From: CANKHA01 sp963750965
GTDB lineage: Bacteria; Pseudomonadota; Alphaproteobacteria; Rhizobiales; Xanthobacteraceae
Direction: 5' to 3'
Assembly: GCA_963750965.1 (NCBI GenBank)
Contig: CAVVSK010000020.1
Span: 1 to 64,000, forward strand
DNA: 64,000 nucleotides
Shown: positions 8,259 through 16,320 of the stretch, piece by piece
Numbering within the stretch: the first letter of the stretch is position 1
Layout: every line of letters starts with the position of its first letter
Translations under genes and position numbers: made by a program
Notes under the pieces: model-generated
Databases searched by the model: none
What the model was told of the DNA's origin: nothing
Seen by the model: only the letters and a program-made list of their open reading frames with translations

Positions 8259-9341
8259 TTATGGTTTGAAGCCGTACTTGCTCGAGAGAAAATCAAGCAA
8301 CCACTTGTTCGTTTCCGGCGACAGATCGACGGCTTGTTTGATGGCGAAGTCCGCGTCGTTGGCAAACAGCTGCGGATACTCGCCAACCTCTTCGCCGGAT
8401 GCCTTCTTGAATTCGGGATCGTCCAGCGTTTTCCGCATTGCCATGACGTAGGTGTCGCGAATCTCGTCGGGAGTGCCGTTAGGCAGTGCAAAGCCCTTGG
8501 AAGCGGCCACGCCGAGGTTCACGAAGCTCTTGTAGGCTTCATAAAGCGGCCCGGAAGGAGTCTTGCCGTTGAGCTTCTCGTACAGCTCGCTGGCGGTCAG
8601 GAGTTGCGGGAAGGTCGGATCGCGAACGATCTGGTCACCTTTCGGATAACCAAGGGTGAACAGCGGAACGATCTGGCCATCCTTGTGCATCTTTTCGCCG
8701 TTCGCGAGATAGGTTTCCGCCGTGTCGTGATTGAGCTCGATCTCGCCGCGCATCATCGCCTGGCGGACCTCGCCGCGCGCCAGCCCAAAGACCGTGTCGA
8801 CGTTCATGTCGAGCAACTCGAAGGCCAAGATGACGCGCAGTTCGCCGGCATCCGGCTGCTTGGAGCCATATTTGAGTTTCTGCTTGCGCAGCGTCTGAAT
8901 GTCGGCCACGGGGTCTTTGCCTGTGACGCCGGTCTTGGTGGTCACGTAGGCGACTGTGCCTTGGGGCGAAACGATGAATTGTCGCCACTTGAGCACATCG
9001 AATTCGCGCTTCTTGCCGGCAAACAACTGGGCTACCAGCGTGGAGCTCGAGGTCGCGACAATGGTCAGACCATCGGGTTTGGCGGTCTTGTGAAAATGGT
9101 TCGACCCCATGATGGAGCCGCCGCCCGGCATGTTGCGGATAACCACGGTCGGGTTGCCCGGCAGATGCTTGCGCAAGTAGGGAACGAACAGACGAGCGTA
9201 AAGATCGGTGCCGCCGCCTTCGGTGTAGGGGACGATGACGTTCACCGTCTTGCCGGCGAAATTCACATTGTTGGCGAGCGCGCCTGCGGTGAAGGCGCCC
9301 ATGACAACCGCAGTGGCGGCCAATGTTCTTGCCCACTTCAT
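8259..9341 (-). CDS. TctC/Bug-type periplasmic solute-binding protein (360 aa)
   Basis: The ATG at 9339-9341 gives MKWARTLAATAVVMGAFTAG, a clean signal peptide, preceded by AGGACAAGGAA. The mature protein shows the Bug pattern: KTVNVIVPYTEGGGTDLYAR, then RKHLPGNPTVVIRNMPGGGS, NHFHKTAKPDG, and a C-terminal half ending WLLDFLSSKYGF. The family binds carboxylates in the periplasm and hands them to TctAB. Spacing of 63 bases to the TctAB fusion and 61 to the upstream cupin suggests one operon. It differs strongly from the second TctC in the window (12816-13847), so the two probably bind different ligands. Confidence 0.85.
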   Translation of the reverse strand: MKWARTLAATAVVMGAFTAGALANNVNFAGKTVNVIVPYTEGGGTDLYARLFVPYLRKHLPGNPTVVIRNMPGGGSIMGSNHFHKTAKPDGLTIVATSSSTLVAQLFAGKKREFDVLKWRQFIVSPQGTVAYVTTKTGVTGKDPVADIQTLRKQKLKYGSKQPDAGELRVILAFELLDMNVDTVFGLARGEVRQAMMRGEIELNHDTAETYLANGEKMHKDGQIVPLFTLGYPKGDQIVRDPTFPQLLTASELYEKLNGKTPSGPLYEAYKSFVNLGVAASKGFALPNGTPDEIRDTYVMAMRKTLDDPEFKKASGEEVGEYPQLFANDADFAIKQAVDLSPETNKWLLDFLSSKYGFKP

Positions 9342-9402
9342 TTCCTTGTCCTCCCTGATGCGGATAGATTCGGCGCGGCTCGCCGCGCAATTCACGCGAA
9401 CT

Positions 9403-9801
9403 TCAGCGTTTCGTTCCCGGATATTTCGCTTCGGCCATTTCTGCGTCTTCGGCCTTATTGTAATCCTGATCCATTGCGCCGCTGCCGGCCGGGCTCTTCA
9501 CCGTGAAGAAGGTCGCCGGCCCGTTCACCGGGCGACTCCTATGTTTCACATTGCGTGGGATATGCACGATGGTGCCGGGGCCGACGATGCGGTCCTCATC
9601 CCCGAGGATAAAGTGCATCTGACCTTCCAAAATCAGCGTCCACTGTTCTTCATTGGGATGTTCGTGCAACGCCGGACCCTTGCCTTCCGGCTTGGTGACC
9701 ACCGCCACCTTCATGAATTCCCCGACGGCTGCATGCACCGACACGTCCGGGTTTCCCTTTTGGGAGCCTTCGCGCATGTCGTCGAGCGTATAGAACGGCA
9801 T
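9403..9801 (-). CDS. Cupin-domain protein (132 aa)
   Basis: A one-domain cupin: ALHEHPNEEQWTLILEGQMHF holds the HxH...E metal motif of cupin motif 1 (around residues 46-58), and GPGTIVHIPRNVKHR holds the PG and His of motif 2 (around residues 73-87). The set of ligands appears complete, so metal binding is likely. A charged tail of about 20 residues follows. First gene of the cupin-tctC-tctAB-mmgE-gntR run; the promoter is probably in the A+T-rich stretch around 9,895-9,915 and further right. It could be a small dioxygenase, isomerase or sensor for the transported acid; nothing in the sequence decides. Confidence 0.8.
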   Translation of the reverse strand: MPFYTLDDMREGSQKGNPDVSVHAAVGEFMKVAVVTKPEGKGPALHEHPNEEQWTLILEGQMHFILGDEDRIVGPGTIVHIPRNVKHRSRPVNGPATFFTVKSPAGSGAMDQDYNKAEDAEMAEAKYPGTKR

Positions 9802-10066
9802 TGAACCCTATCCTTCCGCCTGGAGCCTCATCTTGCCCTTCACCGGCGCGAGGCTTTTCGTTGTCGGCCAATACGTGCCAGCGGCTCAATGCCCCGTCAA
9901 TATGTTTAAATATTTGAAGTTGCCGGAATGGCCTGGAAAACGGGCTTTTTCACAGCCCGGCGATGTGGATGACCCACCTATCGGCCGAGGCGGCTCTAGA
10001 TTCTACGGGCTTTCATTATACCCGAACCGACGGTAGGAACGCCTTATCACCATCGCGAGCCAAGCC
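9802..10066. promoter_or_regulatory. Divergent intergenic region, likely two promoters
   Basis: This is the only long spacer between the minus-strand cupin operon and the plus-strand dehydrogenase. It includes an A+T-rich run (tatgtttaaatatttgaag near 9,900) in otherwise G+C-rich DNA, as expected for promoter or operator DNA of the flanking divergent units. A binding site for the GntR regulator is a reasonable guess for here, but no clear palindrome was identified. Confidence 0.35.
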
Positions 10067-11035
10067 ATGCGCATCGTACTCCTGGAATCCGGCGGCAGAT
10101 TTGCCGGGCTCGAAGACGCCCTGAAGGCTTTTCCGGGAACCGAGTTGCACCGCGCGAGCGAGCCGCCAGCGATCGCCGCCGCGCTGCCGGAAGCGGAAAT
10201 CCTCATCGCCAGCAACCGGCTTTACACCGCGGAGAATGCCGCAGCCATCCGCGCCAATGCCAAATCGCTGCGCTGGATCCAATTCAGCACATCGGGGATC
10301 GACGGCGCGGCCGCCCATGGGCTGCCTTCCGGCGTAATCGTGACGAATGCGTCCGGCTTGCGTGCCTTCGCCGTGGCTGAGCATGCCATCGCCTTGATGT
10401 TTGGTCTCGTCCGCCAACTCGGCGCCGTGGAGCGGGCCAAGCACGACAAGGTCTGGAGGCGCGATGAAATCGCACCCACGACCGATAACCTTTCCGGCAA
10501 GCATCTGGTGCTGGTCGGTCTCGGAGCCATCGGCCAGGAGATTGCGCGCAAGGTCAAAGCCTTCGACATGACGGTGACGGGCATTTCCCGAACGACAGAC
10601 GCCATTGCGAATATCGACCGCATCCGTCCACGCAGCGATTTGCAGGCCGCCGCCGCGGAAGCCGACATCATCTGCCTCGCCGCAATTTCCAACGCGGAGA
10701 CGGAAAAGATTTTGAGCCGCGCGGTGATCGGCGCGATGAAGCCCACGGCCTATGTCATTAACATCGCGCGCGGCCAGATGATCGACGAGCCGGCATTGAT
10801 CGAAGCATTGCAGGCGGGCAAGATTGCCGGGGCCGGTTTGGACGTGGCCGTGAAAGAACCGTTGCCCCAGGATCATCCGTTCTGGACCATGCCGAATGTG
10901 CTGATCACGCCGCACATCGGCGGCGCGGGCGGACCCGGCCACAGCGACGGATTCACCAAGATCTTCATCGACAACTTGCGCCGCTGGGTCGAGAACAAGC
11001 CGCTGGTCAAAGTGGTGATCGAGCGGACGGCGTGA
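10067..11035 (+). CDS. D-isomer-specific 2-hydroxyacid dehydrogenase (322 aa)
   Basis: Rossmann fold in the middle: VLVGLGAIGQEIARKVKAF with the GxGxxG at residues 151-156. The catalytic set of the family is present: Arg235 in NIARG, Glu264 in DVAVKEPLP and His283 in ITPHIGG. It reduces a 2-keto acid to the D-2-hydroxy acid, or the reverse, with NAD(P)H; glyoxylate/hydroxypyruvate reductase-like enzymes have this layout. It is divergent from the transporter operon and followed by a palindromic repeat that may act as terminator. A role in the same organic-acid pathway is inferred from position only. Confidence 0.88.
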   Translation: MRIVLLESGGRFAGLEDALKAFPGTELHRASEPPAIAAALPEAEILIASNRLYTAENAAAIRANAKSLRWIQFSTSGIDGAAAHGLPSGVIVTNASGLRAFAVAEHAIALMFGLVRQLGAVERAKHDKVWRRDEIAPTTDNLSGKHLVLVGLGAIGQEIARKVKAFDMTVTGISRTTDAIANIDRIRPRSDLQAAAAEADIICLAAISNAETEKILSRAVIGAMKPTAYVINIARGQMIDEPALIEALQAGKIAGAGLDVAVKEPLPQDHPFWTMPNVLITPHIGGAGGPGHSDGFTKIFIDNLRRWVENKPLVKVVIERTA

Positions 11036-11040
11036 CTTTT

Positions 11041-11221
11041 CTTCTCCCTCTCCCTATGGGAGAGGGTGGCGAGCGACGCGGCCGGGTGAGGGGTTACAAA
11101 CTCTTTTCGGTCCGAACCCCCTCACCCCGACCCCCTCCCATCCGAAGTCGAATTTATCCGACTTCGGCACTTGATAGTGCTGAACTCGGGTAAACCCGAG
11201 TTCAGTGGGGAGAGGGAGAAG
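11041..11221. repeat. Nested palindromic intergenic repeat
   Basis: Outer inverted repeat: cttctccctctccc at 11041 matches gggagagggagaag ending at 11221. Left arm has an intact palindrome ctctccctatgggagag. Right arm is split by three consecutive hairpins: 11142-11166 (stem ccgaagtcg), 11167-11180 (stem gcact) and a perfect 26-base palindrome at 11180-11205 (12-bp stem, stem sequence ctgaactcgggt). The outer element resembles the polypurine/polypyrimidine palindromic repeats common between genes in Bradyrhizobium relatives. It lies between convergent genes and could form a transcription terminator for both. Confidence 0.8.
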
Positions 11222-11225
11222 AAAG

Positions 11226-11630
11226 CTAAACCGGCGAAAATTTCGGCACGCTGACGCCGTCGGAGATATCTTCGAACACCACCTGCACCGGCATCTCGCA
11301 GGCGACATTCTCCACCGGCACGCCCACGATATTGGTGAGAAGCCGCGGGCCTTCCGCAAGCTCCACCAGCGCCACAACATAAGGCACCTCCTGCTCGAAG
11401 GCGGGATGATAGACGCGGTGGAAGGTAACGAAGCTGAAGACCTTGCCGCGGCCCGATACCGGGGTGAAGGCGAAATCGGCCGACAGACAATGCGGACAGC
11501 TTTGCGAGGGCGGAAACCAGAATTGGCCGCAGGCATTGCAGCGCGGAAGCTCCAGCCGGTGCTGCTTGGCGGCCTGCCAATAAGGCACAGATTCTGGCGC
11601 GGGACGCGGGACTGGTTTTTCCCTGCTCAT
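11226..11630 (-). CDS. DUF35 OB-fold protein with zinc ribbon (134 aa)
   Basis: The zinc ribbon CNACGQFWFPPSQSCPHC (residues 31-48, CxxC-x11-CxxC) is followed by an OB-fold: GRGKVFSFVTFHRVYHPAF, then EVPYVVALVELAEGPRLLTNIVG. This is the DUF35/ChsH2-C-like architecture. Such proteins pair with thiolase-like partners; in actinobacterial steroid degradation DUF35 with Ltp2 makes an aldolase, and in other systems it binds acyl-CoA. The ATG overlaps the TGA of the upstream thiolase-like gene by one base, strong evidence that the two products act together. Last gene in its operon. Confidence 0.85.
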   Translation of the reverse strand: MSREKPVPRPAPESVPYWQAAKQHRLELPRCNACGQFWFPPSQSCPHCLSADFAFTPVSGRGKVFSFVTFHRVYHPAFEQEVPYVVALVELAEGPRLLTNIVGVPVENVACEMPVQVVFEDISDGVSVPKFSPV

Positions 11631-12819
11631 CACGCCCGCCCCAGGATGAGCGTCGAGTGGCAGACCTGGTTGCCGCCATGGCCGGAGATGAGCGCAATCT
11701 CCGCGTCTTTCACCTGCCGCTCGGCCGAATAGGTGTGGCGCATCTGGCGCACGCCTTCGACCACCTGGAGCATGCCCTCCGCATGCGCCTCGGAAAGCTG
11801 GCCGCCCGAGGTGTTGGTCGGCAGCCGTCCATCGATGCGCAGCGCGCCTGACGCCGCGAAGGGACCGCCCTCGCCTTTCTTGCAGAAGCCGTAATCCTCT
11901 AGCTGCGCCACTACCATGTAGGTGAAGCAATCATAAAGCTGCGCACAGCTCACGTCGGCCGGGCCGATACCCGCCATCTTGTAGGCCGCCTCGCCGCTGT
12001 CTTTGGCCGCCGTCACCACCATATTGTCGCCGGAAAACCAGCCAGTGAGATTGTTGTAAGAGCCAAAACCCTTGATCGACACCGGCGGCTGGCGCAGATC
12101 GCGCGCCCGTTCGCGGCTGGTGACGATCACCGCGCCGGCGGCATCGCTGCGCAGGCTGCAATCGAACAATCCGAAAGGCGCTACGATCGGCTGGGCTTCG
12201 TGGTATTGCGCGATCGAGAGTGGCTTCTTCATTTGGGCGTCGGGGTTGCGCAGCGCGTGCTCGCGGAAGGCGACGGCCACCTGGCCGAAATGCTCGCGCG
12301 TCGTGCCGTAGAGATGCATGTGGCGCGTGGCGCCGAAGGCATGCGCCGCCACCGCACCGAAATAGCCGTATTCCGGGCCGAATTCCTGCGCGCGCAGGCT
12401 CTCCGGCCGCGTCTCGTTGCGCACGCGCGCTTCTTCCGACGAATGCGTCCGCGACCAGGCATCGCGGCCATAGCCGCAGATCACCGTCTGGCGAGCCCGG
12501 CTTTAATCGCCATGGTGGCCAGCGCCACCGACATGATCTGGCTGGCACCGCCATTGTCGAGCGTCGTGGAGAAGCGCGCGTTGATGCCGAGCCGCTCGCC
12601 GACCCGCTGATGGTGGCAATAAGACTCGTCGGGCCCGCGGCAGACGATACCGTCGATATCGGAGACCTTCAGCCCGGCATCGGTTATGGCATTGCGCATC
12701 GCCTCCACCAGGAGATCCAGGCTGGAGACGCCGGGCACGCGGCCGAGCCGGCTGTTGCCGGCACCGACGATGGCGCAAACGTCGCGCAGTTCGCGTGAGG
12801 GCTCGATCACGGCGCTCAC
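11630..12819 (-). pseudogene. Thiolase-like (SCP-x/lipid-transfer) protein, single-base frameshift, no nucleophilic Cys
   Basis: The N-terminal part (112 codons from the ATG at 12817-12819) has AIVGAGNSRLGRVPG and AMRNAITDAGL typical of thiolase-like SCP-x proteins and ends LATMAIKAGLA. The C-terminal part continues TVICGYGRDAWSRTH in the next frame and includes YDCFTYMVVAQLEDYGF, TNTSGGQLSEAHAEG and GHGGNQVCHSTLILG. The frames join near 12487; one base is missing there. Where thiolases have the nucleophile in N-C-A-S-G, this protein reads DNGGAS (Gly91), so it is probably not a classic thiolase but an Ltp2-like aldolase or acyl-CoA lyase. Overlaps tctC upstream by four bases and DUF35 downstream by one. 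The frameshift is either recent or a read error, since the rest is intact. Confidence 0.8.
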
Positions 12820-13847
12820 TTCGCCATTTCCCGCAAGCGAGCGGCGATCTGCGGCGGCGCGGCATAGACGCGATCCAGCAGCGCGTTGATGACCGCGCCG
12901 CTGACCGGATCAATTTCCATCTTTTGCGCTTTGGCATCCGCCAGCAACTCCGAATCCTTCACCGCGGCGTCAAAGGCGTCGCGTAACAGCTTCACCCGCT
13001 CGGCCGGCACCCCGGGAGGCAGCACAAAAGGCCTTCCCATGACCTGTTCGGCGAAGGCGACTTCGAACAATTGCTTTCCCTCGGCGGTCGGCATGATGTC
13101 GATGGCGGTCGGGACATCGGGATATTCGGGATCGCGTGTCATTCCCATCTGCAGGATCACCTTGGCCGCGCCGGTTTGCAGCATCGGCGCGATGCGCGAG
13201 CGGAACGCCGCCGAGGAGCCGCCGGATACATGGCCGTCGACCTCGTTGCGCTCCAGCGCCAGCAAGGATTCCTGCGATCCGCCATAGCCCTCGACGACCT
13301 TAATCTTGGTGCCATAGAGCAAATTGAGCATGCGGGGATAGATTGAGGTTGGAGCGTTGCGCGCGGTCGAGCTTGCCGTCACCTCGACGCGCCTGAGATC
13401 GTCGATGGACCTTGCGCCTTTCTCGGTTCGCAGCACAAATAATCCGATTTCCTGCTGCGGCGAGCCGAGCCAATGAAATTTTCGTGCATCGAACTGAACC
13501 GACGCATTGTCGGGATCGTAGAAGTGCATTAGCCCGTTGTTGCGGGACAAGCCGCCGATCACCGAGCCGTCCTGGGCCGCAACGTTGTAGAGGAAATTCG
13601 CCGCCCGGATGCCGTCGGCGCCGCTCATGTTCTGCACGGTAATGGTCGGGTTGCCGGGGATGAAACGCGGCAGGTGCCGGGCGAGGAGACGCGCGTACTG
13701 ATCGTAGCCCCCGCCGACCGAGGCAGAGGTGATCAGCGTCATCTGTTTGCCGCGATAGAATTCGGCCGGCGTCTGCGCATGCCCCTCAGCCACAGCGGCC
13801 GCCGCAAGCAGCAGACCTGTCAGCGCGACGATCCATCCTTTGCGCAT
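12816..13847 (-). CDS. TctC/Bug-type periplasmic solute-binding protein (343 aa)
   Basis: Signal peptide at residues 1-24 (GLLLAAAAVAEGHAQ). Mature part has the family pattern: YRGKQMTLITSASVGGGYDQ, then RHLPRFIPGNPTITVQNMSG, NFLYNVAAQDG, and RPFVLPPGVPAERVKLLRDA. Binding of a carboxylate or CoA-pathway precursor in the periplasm is expected. There is no TctA or TctB gene in this operon; it must borrow the fusion transporter at 6222-8195 or one elsewhere. It sits between CoA-transferase (3-base gap) and the thiolase-like gene (ATGA overlap), so it is co-transcribed with the CoA-ester pathway. Confidence 0.85.
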   Translation of the reverse strand: MRKGWIVALTGLLLAAAAVAEGHAQTPAEFYRGKQMTLITSASVGGGYDQYARLLARHLPRFIPGNPTITVQNMSGADGIRAANFLYNVAAQDGSVIGGLSRNNGLMHFYDPDNASVQFDARKFHWLGSPQQEIGLFVLRTEKGARSIDDLRRVEVTASSTARNAPTSIYPRMLNLLYGTKIKVVEGYGGSQESLLALERNEVDGHVSGGSSAAFRSRIAPMLQTGAAKVILQMGMTRDPEYPDVPTAIDIMPTAEGKQLFEVAFAEQVMGRPFVLPPGVPAERVKLLRDAFDAAVKDSELLADAKAQKMEIDPVSGAVINALLDRVYAAPPQIAARLREMAK

Positions 13848-13850
13848 CGT

Positions 13851-14982
13851 CTACTCCTGTTTTCCCAGAATCTCCTCGTTATGCTCGCCGAGATCGGGCG
13901 CAGCGCTGCGTATCTCCACCGGCGTGGCTGACATCCGCAGCGCATTGCGAACGAGACTGACGGTGCCGAGATGGCGGTGCGGCAGATCCTTGCGCATACC
14001 GAGATGCCGCACCTGCGGATCCTCGAAAACCTCGCTCAAAGTGTTGATGCGTGAGCACGGTACGTCCTCCGCCAGCAGCTTCTCCAGCCACATCTCGCGC
14101 GGACCGGTCTTGAACACGGCGGTCATCTCCTCCGCCAGCCTGTCGTGATTTTTTCGCCGCGCATCGCGGGTGGCGAAGCGGTCGTCGCTGATCCATTCCG
14201 GCTTGCCGGCGGCGCGCGCCATTCCTTCGAAAAATTTCTGCGGCGAAGACAGATGGATGATAAACGGCAATCCGTCGCCCGCGACAAAGGCATAAACCGA
14301 AGCTTCGCGCGTGCGCGTAGAACGCCCGGGCACCTTGGCATTTTCAAAATAGCGCGCGGCATTCTCGCCGCAAAAAGAAAGGCTGGCCTCCAGCAGCGAG
14401 GTATCGACGCGCTGGCCCCGGCCGGTGCGCCCGCGCGCCACCAAGGCGGCCAGCACGCCGTTGCAAGCCACCATGCCGGAGAGGTGGTCGGAGAGCGAAA
14501 TGCCGGTCGGGCGCGGATCGTCCATATCGGTAACCAGACTCGAGCAGTCCGCTCATCGCCTGCCCCACGGTGTCATAACCCGGGCGCGATGCATAAGGGC
14601 CGTCGGAGCCAAAGCCGGTGATGGAGCACCAGATCAGCTGCGGGTTGTCCTTCGAGGCTTGTTCGTATGTCAGGCCGATGCGGTCGAGCGTGCCGGGGCG
14701 AAAATTCTCGATCAACACATCGGCGCTGCGCAGCAGATCGCGCACGGCGGCGAGCCCCTTCGGATCCTTCAGATCGATCGCGACGCTTTTCTTGTTGCGG
14801 TTTACCGAGCCGAAGGGCGGTGAGTATTCGACGCGGCCCCAGCCGCGGAACGGATCGCCTTTTTCCGGCGCTTCGATTTTTATGATTTCCGCGCCCAGAT
14901 CGCCCATCAGCATTCCGGCATACGGCCCGGAAACAAAGCTCGCGATCTCAATGACGCGTATTCCCTCGAGCGCCCCGGCCAT
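13851..14982 (-). pseudogene. Class III CoA-transferase (CaiB/BaiF), single-base frameshift
   Basis: First frame from the ATG at 14980-14982: LEGIRVIEIASFVSGPYAG, then GAEIIKIEAPEKGDPFRGWG, NKKSVAIDLKDPKG, FRPGTLDRIGL and SITGFGSDGPYASRPGYDT, ending QAMSGLLE. Second frame continues LVTDMDDPRPTGISLSDHL, VDTSLLEASLSF and the C-terminal half, ending at 13851. The frames join near 14540, where one extra base fits. The family moves CoA from succinyl-CoA or another acyl-CoA to a free acid, activating a growth substrate. It is 21 bases after the acyl-CoA-dehydrogenase-like gene. If the shift is real the activation step is lost; if an error, a full enzyme of about 376 aa remains. Confidence 0.82.
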
Positions 14983-15003
14983 TCTTCCCCCCGTCGATCG
15001 GAG

Positions 15004-16185
15004 TTAATGTTTTTCTTTGCCCTTCAAGCCCAGCACATGGCGGCCGTAGCCGGCGGCGGCCTGGTCCCACATCAGCGAGTGATGCGCAGCCGCGGCATGG
15101 CAGTCGCGGAACATGCGCTGCATCGGATTGTCGAGATAAAGAGCGCGTCCTCCGGCAGCGTTGAACAGGCGCTGCACCGCGGTGATGGAAAGCTGCGCCG
15201 CATACGCATTGTTGCGCCGCCCGCGAAGGTTCTGCGTCTTGGGAACCGGTTCGCCGCGTTCGAGAAGCTGCATCGTCTCGCGCAGCGGTCCGAGATACAT
15301 CACTGCCGCCGCTTCGATTTCCGCGGCCGCGATCCCGAGGGTGATCTGCGTGCCCGTCTGCTCGGCCATCACGATCGAGCGCGATAGCCGCGGGCCGGTA
15401 TAGGCGATGTATTCGGCCAGCATTCCTTCCGCGACACCGACCACGACCGATACGAAGCTCGCGGACGAAACTCCGCCACGCGGTAAATGAAACACAGGGG
15501 AAGAGTAAAGCGCAGGGCCGGCCGCGTCCTCGTCATCCTTGCTCAGGATACGGTGCTCGGGAACGAAGGCATCGTTGATCTCGAAGGTCTTGCTGCCGGT
15601 GCCGGCGAGGCCGACTACGTGCCAGTCGTCGATGATCTTGATGTCGCTTTTGGGTACCAAAACCGAGACCGTTTGTTTCTTTTCGCCGCGCTCGACATAG
15701 CCGGTGGCCATCACCCAGTCAGCGTGGTCGACGCCGCTGGAGAACGGATGCCGCCCGGTCCAATGCACGCCGCCTTTCACCACCCTGCCTTTGCCGAGCG
15801 GCGCCACCGCGTTCGACAGTTTTGCATTGGGGTTATTGCCCCAAACTTCCTCCTGCGCCTGCGGCGTGAAAGAGGCGAGCTTGAGCGCGTTGTCGGTGAA
15901 TACCATGTGCACCCAGGCTTGCGAGCCGCAGCCGCGCGCCAGCGTCTGGCTGGTCTCGCAGAGCACATCATAGCCGAGCTCAAAGCCACCAAAACGCGCC
16001 GGCATGCAGAGCCGCAGCAGGTCATTAGAGATGTAGTCTGCGATCGTCTGGTCGGGGCAGTTGCGCAACTTTTCGGCTTCGGGGGCGCGCTCGCGCAGCA
16101 CTGGCACCAGCGCCTCTGCGCGGCGCAAGATTTCCTCCCGGGTCATCTTGCTGGTGCGCGCTCCACCCACGCTTTCCATTTTCAT
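15004..16185 (-). CDS. Acyl-CoA dehydrogenase-fold flavoprotein, monooxygenase-like (393 aa)
   Basis: The fold is that of acyl-CoA dehydrogenases, closest to the group of flavin-dependent monooxygenases and HpaB/HsaA/DszC-type proteins: an N-terminal helical domain, then RGCGSQAWVHMVFTDNA, GGVHWTGRHPFSSGVDHADWVMATG (beta-domain) and DDWHVVGLAGTGSKTFEIND, and a C-terminal four-helix domain with AAGGRALYLDNPMQRMFRDCHAAAAH, which is a family signature. The catalytic Glu of true acyl-CoA dehydrogenases is not evident, supporting hydroxylase activity. If so, a flavin reductase is needed in trans. First gene of the tight run ending in DUF35. Palindromic repeat lies between it and the upstream GMC gene. 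Confidence 0.82.
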   Translation of the reverse strand: MKMESVGGARTSKMTREEILRRAEALVPVLRERAPEAEKLRNCPDQTIADYISNDLLRLCMPARFGGFELGYDVLCETSQTLARGCGSQAWVHMVFTDNALKLASFTPQAQEEVWGNNPNAKLSNAVAPLGKGRVVKGGVHWTGRHPFSSGVDHADWVMATGYVERGEKKQTVSVLVPKSDIKIIDDWHVVGLAGTGSKTFEINDAFVPEHRILSKDDEDAAGPALYSSPVFHLPRGGVSSASFVSVVVGVAEGMLAEYIAYTGPRLSRSIVMAEQTGTQITLGIAAAEIEAAAVMYLGPLRETMQLLERGEPVPKTQNLRGRRNNAYAAQLSITAVQRLFNAAGGRALYLDNPMQRMFRDCHAAAAHHSLMWDQAAAGYGRHVLGLKGKEKH

Positions 16186-16206
16186 TTTTCTTTTCCCTCA
16201 CACACT

Positions 16207-16320
16207 AGCGCGCGATCAGCAAAAGTGGATACCGGTTTTGCGTCCGATCGCGCGCTCACTTAAATAATCTTGGCGCATGATCTTATCCGAAAACCGGTTC
16301 CCACTTTTCGGGATCATGCG
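16207..16320. repeat. Double-hairpin intergenic repeat, copy A
   Basis: Two hairpins side by side: the first has arms gcgcgatcagcaaaa and ttttgcgtccgatcgcgcgc; the second has arms gcatgatcttatccgaaaa and cttttcgggatcatgc. The same double structure recurs at 18002-18115 in the same order and orientation, so the two copies bracket the GMC oxidoreductase gene. Similar sequences are widespread in Bradyrhizobium relatives. The right end overlaps the last codons and stop of the GMC gene by a few bases. Confidence 0.8.

Noticed and set aside
8145..9506. Long plus-strand frame (453 codons) opposite tctC
   Set aside because: Antisense to a well supported binding-protein gene; composition and absence of domains mark it as a shadow.
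12480..12490. Programmed ribosomal frameshifting in the thiolase-like gene
   Set aside because: No slippery heptamer or downstream structure is seen; mutation or read error is simpler. The same reasoning applies to the other four frameshifts.
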